Below, one piece after another: positions 19,299-27,145 of a DNA stretch of 46,086 nucleotides. The notes beneath the pieces are model-generated. The model did no database searches. It saw only the letters and a list, made by a program, of their open reading frames with translations, and was not told where the DNA came from. The stretch is from Seminavis robusta. Taxonomy: Eukaryota; Bacillariophyta; Bacillariophyceae; Naviculales; Naviculaceae. Position 1 is the first letter of the stretch, and each line of letters starts with the position of its first letter. Both the position numbers and the translations under genes were made by a program. The DNA lies in the NCBI GenBank assembly GCA_903772945.1, contig CAICTM010000833.1, forward strand, positions 1-46,086, in the 5' to 3' direction.

Positions 19299-19744
19299 GG
19301 TTGTTTGAGAGTGATATTTTGTTTCGAAAGATTGTTCCAAAGATTTGTGAGAGGAGCAACAATGCCATCGAAGGTCGAAGCAGGCATGAAGATGTTGCTG
19401 GTGTGCCGGTAACGTGGAAAAGTTCAAGCTCACCCGCCCACCACTCCCGCCTACCACAGCATGTGGATTCCTACATACCAGTACCTTGTAGCATCAAGAG
19501 CTGCATCGAGCTGCAAGCTGGCTACATCCTCGAGTGTACTGTACCGAAACCGCTGGCGAACTTGCTTAGATAGAGAAGCGGATGGTATTCTTACGAGGTT
19601 GCTTAGCCATCTAACAGACGACGACTGCCCAAGACTCTCAGTCTGTTTTGTGCCACGATGCCACGCTGTGTGAGTCCCAAACACACAAGGTAAGTTCCAA
19701 ATCAGTTTTCCACGCTGAGGAAAAAAGGCTGTTTCTTTGCTCAG
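19299..19744. other. upstream region of the monooxygenase gene
   Basis: Probable promoter. Open frames on both strands are present but carry no recognisable domain. It ends at the inverted-repeat element beginning at 19745. Confidence 0.35.
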
Positions 19745-20170
19745 CAAGGTCCTGAAATGGGACTAGTTTCACGCTTTTGGGTTAGTTTCACGCTTTTTGT
19801 TAGTTTCACCGAAAATGGACCACCATTTCCTTGAAACTAACGCAAAAGCGTGAAACTAACCAAAAAGCGTGAAACTAAACCAAAAAGCGTGAAACTAGCC
19901 AAAAACGCGTGAAACTAACCAAAAATGCGTGAAACTAGTACAGTATCTGTCATAGTAAATCAATGTAAACACGACTAAAAGCGTGAAACTAACTCAAAAG
20001 CGTGAAACTAACCCAAAAGCTTGAAACTAAACCAAAAAGCGTGAAACTAACCAAAAAAGCGTGAAACTAACCAAAAAGAGTGAAACTAACAAAAAGCGTG
20101 AAACTAACCCAAAAGCGTGAAACTAACAAAAAGCGTGAAACTATAGTTTGAGTCCCGTTTCAGGACCTTG
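19745..20170. mobile_element. non-autonomous inverted-repeat element filled with a 17-20-base minisatellite
   Basis: The terminal inverted repeats are CAAGGTCCTGAAATGGGACT on the left and its near-perfect reverse complement on the right (AGTCCCGTTTCAGGACCTTG), with one mismatch. CAG flanks both ends (19742-19744 and 20171-20173), a possible 3-base target duplication. The interior holds about 18 copies of a variable unit around GCGTGAAACTAACCAAAAA. The first three copies, next to the left end, run in the opposite orientation to the rest, so the element is largely self-complementary near its ends. A unique spacer of about 40 bases lies near 19940-19975. There is no coding capacity. Confidence 0.7.
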
Positions 20171-20266
20171 CAGCACGCTCGCGACTTTGTCAATATAGCA
20201 CTATCTAGCAACTGGCTACCAGGTAGCTTCTAGTCGAGAACAACCTGGTCTTCAACTGATTACCAG

Positions 20267-20662
20267 GACCGTCCGACGGTTTTCACTCAGGATTTAAAAA
20301 GCTTCCACGACTGACAAAAAACTTGACCAGCACAATTAAGGGATTGTTTCTTAAAAGGGATTGTTTAAAGGAGAGTCAAAGATTTAAGGGATTGTTGTTA
20401 AGGGATTGTTTATTTAAGGGATTGTTTAGGGGATAGTTGAAGAAATAGGGGATAGTTGTATGGTATTTCCATTTGGCGTTAAGGGATTGTTTAGGGGATA
20501 GTCCAAGATTTAGGGGATTGTTTTAAGGGATTGTTTCTTTAAGGGATTGTTTAAGGGATAGTTGATGAGTTAAGGGATTGTTTAAGGGATTGTTTTAAAC
20601 GGTCAGTCAGTCGTGGCAATTTCAAGATTTTTAAAATCCTGTGTGAAAACCGTCGGACGGTC
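20267..20662. mobile_element. second non-autonomous inverted-repeat element with its own minisatellite
   Basis: The terminal inverted repeats start GACCGTCCGACGGTTTTCAC and agree for about 29 bases with one mismatch. Similarity continues through a CCACGACTGAC block to about 50 bases. CAG lies at both borders (20264-20266 and 20663-20665). The interior is a tandem array of AAGGGATTGTTT and GGGGATAGTT variants. The size (396 bases) is close to that of its neighbour at 19745-20170 (426 bases), but the terminal and internal sequences differ. No coding capacity. Confidence 0.7.
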
Positions 20663-20686
20663 CAGCCCATATATGCAGCCTTGTAA

Positions 20687-20968
20687 TTAATACAAATGGT
20701 TGGTAGCTGCCGTATGTACTATTTTTCCCAGCACGGCCCAAACGCAGTCCATGGAATCATTGAAGCTCTTCTTCCTCCTCATTTCAGTGAGGAGGAGACG
20801 TGAGGCGGTGGCTCTACGAAACTTTCGAGGACGACCTGAATAGTACGAGTACTTGGCTAGCTTTACCCTGTTGTTTTGAGTGGCTGGCGGGAGCTTGCTA
20901 GTAGTCAAGAATAGCCAAACCATAGCGTGCGCTCCTCCGAGGCACCCCACGGACATGAAAAGTCCCAC
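20687..20968 (-). CDS. small hypothetical open frame, uncertain
   Basis: A 93-residue frame with a hydrophobic N-terminus (MGLFMSVGCLGGAHAMVWLFL) followed by a basic stretch (RPRKFRRATASRLLLTEMRRKK). The frame stays open about 27 codons upstream of the ATG without another start. I recognise nothing. It begins 24 bases from the second inverted-repeat element and may be chance or a remnant. Confidence 0.2.
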   Translation of the reverse strand: MGLFMSVGCLGGAHAMVWLFLTTSKLPPATQNNRVKLAKYSYYSGRPRKFRRATASRLLLTEMRRKKSFNDSMDCVWAVLGKIVHTAATNHLY

Positions 20969-21180
20969 AAAGAAGCTGGATTGGCTGCTACAACATTGAC
21001 TGCCCCGCAGATAACCTTTAGTTAGTTTATTAATGATGCATTATTGATACTGATACAAGAACTAAGTCGGGTGTGTGAAGTCGGCACACGGTCGAAATTT
21101 AAGGGTTGGCGAACGCCAGAGGAATGTACTTTGGAATGGGTACAATGTCCTGTATATCTTGCTTGAAGCTTTCCTCTTCG

Positions 21181-21699
21181 TTACTCTGCCAAACAGCTGT
21201 TATCGCAGTTGATTTCTTTTCGAAGCGGAGTAAGGTAGGCAGCCATGTTGTGTGTTACGCACACTCGCACGTTCCAGAAGAACACGACCTTGGACTCTAT
21301 CATTACTCCCCGGCCTTCGTTGCAGAGACAGGAACACAGCTGAGGGCAATGCTCGCCACAGCAACCACACACGTCATTTCGAATCCCCAAAACGTTATTC
21401 TCTATGCTTGGCGTGCAAATGGATAGGTTCAGAAACCCGGAGAATCTTCGACAGACGAACACGCCTTGTTCTCCAAACACTGAGCACGATGATGCTTCTC
21501 GGACTTGTTGTGGGCAGTCTACAACTGCGAGGTTGTCTGTTGCCAGAAAAGGTAGTTGCCCTCCATGGTCTGGAACTAACCAATCTGGAAAATCAAAGGG
21601 GAGCGCCAAAGGAGTGGATTCTGATTCTTGAGTTTGAGCAAGCACTACAGTGAAGATGGTGCAAAGCAACAAAACGTAGATTGATTGTGGTAGCCTCAT
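21181..21699 (-). CDS. secreted cysteine-rich protein, paralogue A
   Basis: From the ATG at 21699 the product has 172 residues: signal peptide MRLPQSIYVLLLCTIFTVVLA, an acidic spacer, then a 14-cysteine domain. An upstream in-frame ATG at 21837 would add 46 basic residues and hide the signal peptide, so it is not used. The cysteine order is V-D-C, S-S-C, F-V-C-R, S-I-C, then D-V-C-G-C-C, H-C, L-C-S-C-L-C, E-G-R-G-V-M-I, F-F, R-V-C-V-T, N-C-D-N-S-C. The same order occurs in the proteins at 22784-23392 and 23977-24507, so these are tandem paralogues. Extracellular, disulfide-rich; function unknown. Confidence 0.8.
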   Translation of the reverse strand: MRLPQSIYVLLLCTIFTVVLAQTQESESTPLALPFDFPDWLVPDHGGQLPFLATDNLAVVDCPQQVREASSCSVFGEQGVFVCRRFSGFLNLSICTPSIENNVLGIRNDVCGCCGEHCPQLCSCLCNEGRGVMIESKVVFFWNVRVCVTHNMAAYLTPLRKEINCDNSCLAE

Positions 21700-22783
21700 T
21701 GCGGATGATCTACACAATATTTTGATGGATTTTGCTTGTCTTGTGGTGATAGTGATGCAGCATGAGACAAGTGATGGAGGCAGGAGGCAGCTTCGAACTT
21801 TGTGGCGATGTTCCGACTTGCATCCAACAATCGCCAAAGAGCCCGTTTTGTGAATTTGAGAACCAGGAAGGATCTTCGATTAGCTTTGTTTAAATGTTCG
21901 AAATTGACCCATGTAAAGGACCAAATAGAACATATTTGTATTTTATTCTTATTATTTTCATTTTTAATTGTTTTTACCGGACAAATTATCGGAGGCCGGC
22001 GAGCTTACCTCGGACACGATCCTCAGTTTTGCCGAGTGATGAGTCAGTCCTCATCGCAGCCATTCTAATAGCTCGCCGCAGAGGACCTGGATCTTTATAT
22101 CTTTTTACACCCACCCGGCAGTTTCTTCTATCGCAGCGGATCTGAAGACGGTGTTACCAAAGGGGCTCGGATGATCCCGAGGGACTGTTCTTAGCTGAAC
22201 ATGCATGGCTGTGACTGTGTGGTGAACAGAGCCACCTCATGCAACGGACTATGCATATGCTTCTTGCATTGGAAACAACGATTATACCGGGCAATTACCG
22301 GTACTAGAGCTACCGGTACCGATAGTGGTATGCGCTAGCGAGATGCATTGGCTTTGCTTTGCTATCTTCTCTTTTGGAAGTCACGGGCTGATCCGTACAC
22401 TTGCACAAACGACAGAGCAAGAGCGAGACAAGGCGAAGCACAAGGCTCATCTCTCCGCCCTGATGCTTCTTTGTATACACATCAGCAACGGTAGATGACT
22501 GCGACATACTAAGTAGAAATATTGCTGGTAGCGCGTATTCTGAAATGACGATTTACTTTTTAAGTTACAACTTCAACCAACTATATTCATAGTCATATCC
22601 AACTATGAATATAGTCTCATCCACTACCTTCTTTGTGAAGATTATTCTTTCTGCCGAAACTGCCCAACTGATTCTGTTACAAAAGTGCCATCCAAATCCA
22701 TTCCATGCCGCAGTCTCCAGCAGCCTAAATTATCCATTCCTTCCCTCCAGTTATGGCACAGTCGAGTCAATCACCGTAGCTTC
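21700..22783. other. spacer between cysteine-rich paralogues A and B
   Basis: About 1.1 kb with no supported gene and no fourth copy of the cysteine domain that I could find. An A/T-rich stretch lies at 21930-21980, TACCGGT motifs at 22294-22325, and a perfect inverted repeat at 22580-22615. Confidence 0.4.
22580..22615. repeat. perfect 14-base inverted repeat
   Basis: ACTATATTCATAGT (22580-22593) and its exact reverse complement (22602-22615) are separated by eight bases. It is about 170 bases downstream of the stop of paralogue B (minus strand), so it could form a hairpin in that mRNA 3' region. Confidence 0.75.
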
Positions 22784-23392
22784 TTAAGAGGTGGGTGCCA
22801 TAGTAGTGACTTCTTCGGAGGCAGCGGCGGCGGTGGCGGCTGCGACAGCAGCCGGGCATTGGTCGTCGCAACCAAACTCGGCACGGGCCTGCATGATTTG
22901 GGTAGCGATAGTGGGAGTGTAACATGCGGTCCAAGCGACTGAACGGCCAAGGAACTTAAAGAAACTGTGCTTGACAAGAACGCCTCTTCCTTCTTGGCAA
23001 GAGCACAAGCAGGTGGAACGGGCACCACAGTCAGATCCAGGGCAGCAACCGCATGTATCGTCGGGTCCACCAACGAAGATATCAAACACCTTGGGTGCGC
23101 ACATGGTGAATTGAAGCTCTCCAACTGTTCGGCACACGTACTGCCCTTCGACATTGGCACCCACAGTACAAGCATTTGCCGTTCGCTCTTCGTCAGAGCA
23201 CTCTACGGACGAAAGAACGGCTCCACTACCAAGAGTTGGGATATCCACTTGTTGAACCGCGGAGAAAGTGTCAGCCAGGAAGCCTCGGATGGCAGTACCA
23301 AAGCCCTCCTTTTCAGGTTCCGTTTCAGGTTCTTGAGCAACGGCACCATTGAAAGATGCGATAAGAGCGGCAATGATGAGCAAGTACTTCAT
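22784..23392 (-). CDS. secreted cysteine-rich protein, paralogue B
   Basis: 202 residues with a signal peptide (MKYLLIIAALIASFNGAVAQ), a Glu-rich spacer, the 14-cysteine domain (V-E-C, N-A-C, Y-V-C-R, T-M-C, D-T-C-G-C-C, D-C, T-C-L-C-S-C, E-G-R-G-V-L-V-K, F-F, A-C-Y-T, G-C-D-D-Q-C) and an Ala/Thr-rich tail. It shares with paralogue A the full cysteine pattern and the E-G-R-G-V-(M/L) block. It is divergent from paralogue C, with 584 bases between start codons. Function unknown. Confidence 0.82.
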   Translation of the reverse strand: MKYLLIIAALIASFNGAVAQEPETEPEKEGFGTAIRGFLADTFSAVQQVDIPTLGSGAVLSSVECSDEERTANACTVGANVEGQYVCRTVGELQFTMCAPKVFDIFVGGPDDTCGCCPGSDCGARSTCLCSCQEGRGVLVKHSFFKFLGRSVAWTACYTPTIATQIMQARAEFGCDDQCPAAVAAATAAAASEEVTTMAPTS

Positions 23393-23976
23393 GATGGGAG
23401 TTTGGATGTGTGATCTTGAGGAACTTTAGAAATTGTGAAGAAATAAGCTTTTGTGGTGGAAGTTTTCACAAGAATTGTGAGCACTCGCCTGAAATGTTCA
23501 AGGGATCGACAAACCAGACTTCTTGGTCCAATACACGTCTATGTACACACTGTTTTTGCAGGACTGATGATAGTAATCGCAGGTAGAATCAGCGATGAAG
23601 GTCAACAGCAGTATCCTGTCCATGGAGGAGTACACTTCGCGTCAGATCGCTAAACCGCTTGAATATGTGGGAAGCATGGATCTCTTGGCTCCGCCATGCT
23701 CCTGGCATTAGGTAGAATACTTGCTTCAATTAAGTAACCTTATTTTACGGCAGTATCCATGACTGAAGCCTGGCGGTATCACAACTATTTGTTCCGCTCA
23801 CACCCGGCTCAGCGACGGGGCTCTCGGAACCATCAATGATTTCTGCTCGCTGAACTTGCGACAGTGAGAAAACAAATTGCTGGTTCAGACACAATTCCGG
23901 AATTCATTTGCTCAGGACTTTACCAGCAGCAGAGCTCGCTCGAGGAAACAATCAAGCAATCAACTAAACGACTAAC
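23393..23976. promoter_or_regulatory. shared upstream region of cysteine-rich paralogues B and C
   Basis: Both start codons point away from this 584-base spacer, so both promoters lie within it. No repeat or protein-coding signal stands out. Joint control is possible but not shown by the sequence. Confidence 0.4.
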
Positions 23977-24507
23977 ATGAGCTTCAAGACAATCCTTTAC
24001 GTGTTGGCCTTGTTGGCATCTGTCAGCAGCACCTCGGCGCAACTTCCCAGTATTAATTTTGATTTCGCCAACGCCACTAGCGGTGTTATCGATGAACTTG
24101 GCGTTGCATTGAGCAATGTTCAGTGTGCCGAAGATACACGTGCAGAGTCACAGTGCAACAAAGCTCCTTTCTCTGGAACCTACGTCTGTCGTGAATTCGG
24201 AACACTCTTCGGAAGCTCCGTCAAGCGTTCTATCTGTGCAACAAACATTGTGCAGGGTCTTACTTTGGGATTGAGCACGGATACATGCGGACCCTGCCCA
24301 GATACAGCGCCACAAGTTTGCCAATGCGCTTGCGGAGATAACAAAGTCATGGTCAAGGGAACCTTCTTCTTTGGTCGCGTCAACCTTAACCGCTGTGTCA
24401 CCAATGGATTGTCACAACACATGACTGCCTGGGGTGGGGCAGTGTCATGCGACGATGGCTGTACCACTGCTGCCGAGGGTAACACTGCTGCCGAGGAAGA
24501 ACCCTAA
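23977..24507 (+). CDS. secreted cysteine-rich protein, paralogue C
   Basis: 176 residues: signal peptide MSFKTILYVLALLASVSSTSA, then V-Q-C, S-Q-C, Y-V-C-R, S-I-C, D-T-C-G-P-C, V-C-Q-C-A-C, K-V-M-V-K, F-F, R-C-V-T, S-C-D-D-G-C, and an Ala/Glu tail. It has 12 cysteines instead of 14: the seventh and eighth cysteines of A and B are both absent, consistent with loss of one disulfide bond. It lies on the opposite strand from A and B. Function unknown. Confidence 0.82.
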   Translation: MSFKTILYVLALLASVSSTSAQLPSINFDFANATSGVIDELGVALSNVQCAEDTRAESQCNKAPFSGTYVCREFGTLFGSSVKRSICATNIVQGLTLGLSTDTCGPCPDTAPQVCQCACGDNKVMVKGTFFFGRVNLNRCVTNGLSQHMTAWGGAVSCDDGCTTAAEGNTAAEEEP

Positions 24508-25063
24508 AACACTTGGTTCGAATCTCAACACAACGCTGTGGTGGACCGGATTGAAATGGACAATGATGTACTGTTGTTGGAGAAAAAGCATGCATCATGG
24601 CAAGTGGATACGGCGAGGAAAGGATACTCAGATGGGATCATTGTTTGATCTCATTTTGACTGAATGTAAAGAAGAGTCAGCATAGTCATATAAAATAAGA
24701 AACAAGGCGTCTGTTCCATTAGCTACATGTAATCAATAAGAAACTCCTCCATGCATCAAAACATGCTTCTCTGGCTTCTAGCTAGCCTATGAATAAAATG
24801 TTGATGTATGGGATGACGAAGCACTCATTCTTTCGTACGGTACTCTCACAATGTGACATTGAGCTTGTCTTCCATGGAAACGACTATCGCACAGTGTACG
24901 GCTTGGATTGTGGAGAATTCTCGGCCGTACCGAATTCTCAGCCAATTTTTTAATTTTTTTAACTGATACTCCAAGTCTGATAACTTTTAGTGCACTAACT
25001 CAACAGGCTCAGCAAGTTACAACTAAAGAGAGAAGGGCTGGCTGGCTGGCACCCTAGTCTAGT
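24508..25063. other. spacer between convergent genes
   Basis: 3' regions of paralogue C (+) and the aminotransferase (-). A small inverted repeat GAGAATTC...GAATTCTC occurs near 24911-24938. No gene seen. Confidence 0.35.
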
Positions 25064-26651
25064 CTACTTGGAGACATCATGAATGGCCTCTGCAATGTAG
25101 TCGGCATTGCCAGATGTCACACCCTAGAAAGCAGCAAGAAGGTCAGAAATGCTAAAAAATATTCAATGGAATGCTGACTCGACTCGTCACTCATTATTGA
25201 CTTACCGCCATACTGATTCTGCCATCCAGGGTGCAGTAGACATGGTGTTTCTCTCTCATTTTCATTACCTGTTCCTTGCTGAGTCCACTAAAGGCAAACA
25301 TGCCGATCTGCTTGGTAATATGATTCCAGTTTCGTGAAGATCCAACAGCACTCAGCCTTTCCCTCAAAACAGTCCTCATTGTATTGATTCTGGCCGCCAT
25401 TCCAGCACACTGGACTTCCCAATCTTCCCTCAGCATTGGATCAGAAAGAATGGTTTGGACAATTCTCGCACCGTGTCTTGGGGGGTTGGAATACATGGGG
25501 CGAATGACCAGCTTGAGTTGAGAGACAACCTTCTGTGCTTCTTCCTCTGTTGCCCCAACCACAGAAAGAGTGCCTACTCGGTGTCCATAGAGACCAAAGT
25601 TCTTGCTGAAGCTCTGAATCGTGCACACGAGGTGTCCTTCATCAACAAACATTCTCAAGGCAGCAGCATCCGTGGCCGCACAACCAGAAGCAAAGCCTTG
25701 GTAGGCCATGTCAAAGAAGGGAAGTAATCCTCTCTCTTTACAGATGCTGCTGATCTCTTTCCATTGATCCATTGTAGGATCCATACTGAAGAAAGCTTGT
25801 GAGCGATGTTGTTATTTGATATTGCCACTTTTCACTTTCATGATCTCCAAATGCCACTTTACCAGACTTACCCTGTGGGATTATGGGCGCACGCGTGAAG
25901 CAGAACTGCAGAACCAGAAGGGATGTCCTTCAAATCTTTCACCAAACTATCAAAGTCCAAACTAGAAGATTCAGCATCATAGTATGCATACGTCTTGACC
26001 TCCAAACCGGCATTGGTAAAAATTGCCTTGTGGTTTCCCCACGTTGGGTTGGGTACATAAATGTGTCGGTGGCCGTTCTTGCGAAGAAGCTCCCCCATGA
26101 CTCTCAGGCCACCCGTTCCGGAGAGAGCTTGGACTCCCTGAACACGATTTTCCTGAAGTGCCACACAATCCTCACCGTATCCGAATTTCAAGGATTCCTC
26201 TACGAAATTGGCATCTCCAGCCTAGCAGAAAAAAGAGCAAAGAAACGAAAAAGCGCAAAAATCAAAAGGGTGAGGGCAACCCCAAGACGTATACTCGTAG
26301 AATCATTTTCTGGTCCAGACTTACAATTCCAGAATACTCCATGTCTAGATGCTTTTTAAAAAGTCGATCTTCTGCCTCTCTCACACAGGGCAAAATGTAG
26401 GGCTTTCCACCATCATCGCGATAGGCTCCCACACCGACAATCACCTTTTGCGGGAAAGAATCTTGGTTGTATTGCTCAGTCAAACCAATGATGGGATCCA
26501 AGGGCGCCATTTCATAGTTTGCCCATGGGCTGGTGGAAAGGCATCGTGCCGTTCCAACGAATTTCTTTGGCACTTGCGACTTGCCGCCATGGGCAGACAG
26601 CGAGCGGATAACGGAGGAAGATACCTGTCGAATCATTCTGAGAGTGGCCAA
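25064..26651 (-). CDS. aspartate aminotransferase, probably mitochondrial (four exons)
   Basis: Exons, in transcription order: 26325-26651, 25872-26221, 25206-25785 and 25064-25123. Introns of 103, 86 and 82 bases are GT-AG with matching phases, giving 438 residues. The N-terminus (MATLRMIRQVSSSVIRSLSAHGG) is Arg/Ser-rich and lacks acids, like a mitochondrial presequence. Class I aminotransferase blocks: W-A-N-Y-E-M-A-P-L-D-P-I, V-G-V-G-A-Y-R-D, Q-A-L-S-G-T-G-G-L-R, Y-V-P-N-P-T-W-G-N-H, H-A-C-A-H-N-P-T-G, F-D-M-A-Y-Q-G-F-A-S-G, and the pyridoxal-phosphate lysine in SFSKNFGLYGHRVG. The last exon encodes G-V-T-S-G-N-A-D-Y. The enzyme interconverts aspartate plus 2-oxoglutarate with oxaloacetate plus glutamate. 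Confidence 0.92.
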
Positions 26652-27145
26652 TTTTTCTGATGATTAGTACAATAATAAGGTTGACCAAAAGGATAAATTG
26701 CTCAGTAGTTTGCAACGAAAGCCCAACTGATGGGTATGTGGGGTACAAGAGCTGCTACAACAACAAGCAACAACGGAGTTGTATTCAGTACCCAAAAAAA
26801 TGGGTGATGGCCAAGAAGCCAACAGGTTCGCTTTCTTGTGTCAGCACCGAAAGTGCATATCTTTTGCGCTTGCAAGTGCGGGCCAAAGATCCTTCCGAGA
26901 AAATGGTCTGTCCGTTGTCAGGTTCAGAACAGGTTTCGGACAGCGGGGTTGGGTTTCGGTATTTTGCGACACATTCTCAAAAGCAATTGACGAATGAATA
27001 CATACATGAAGACTACACGGAGTGGACAATCTGGTCTATGTTAACTTATTAGGAATTACAAAGTCCCTGGAGGGATTAATTAAGTTCTATAATTAGATTT
27101 GAAAACGGTCTATACGGTAGCTAGCTAGCTTGCCTAGTCGTTTCC
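26652..27145. other. aminotransferase promoter side and 3' region of the kinase gene
   Basis: Contains the second copy of the tiny hairpin element (27040-27106). Open frames near 26660-27050 are not convincing. Confidence 0.4.
27040..27106 (+). mobile_element. tiny hairpin element, copy 2, with 7-base direct repeats
   Basis: The plus strand reads TTAACTTATTAGGAATTACA, AAGTCCCTGGAGGGA, TTAATTAAGTTCTATAATT, then AGATTTGAAAAC. It matches the copy at 17281-17328 (minus strand) almost base for base, with two small A/T insertions. GGTCTAT lies directly at both borders (27033-27039 and 27107-27113). Confidence 0.6.

Noticed and set aside
19299..19457. 53-codon N-terminal extension of the flavin monooxygenase
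   Set aside because: The extension is His/Ser/Cys-rich and unlike the family; the FAD-binding fold begins right after the ATG at 19298.
19764..20150. CRISPR-like array of short repeats
   Set aside because: Units are adjacent and variable, without unique spacers, and the array is enclosed by terminal inverted repeats. The host is eukaryotic.
21700..21837. Upstream ATG for cysteine-rich paralogue A
   Set aside because: It would bury the signal peptide, whereas both paralogues begin directly with theirs.
22310..22507. 65-residue minus-strand frame between cysteine-rich paralogues, considered as a fourth family member
   Set aside because: It lacks the Y-V-C-R, G-x-C and C-x-C-x-C pattern and has only three cysteines.
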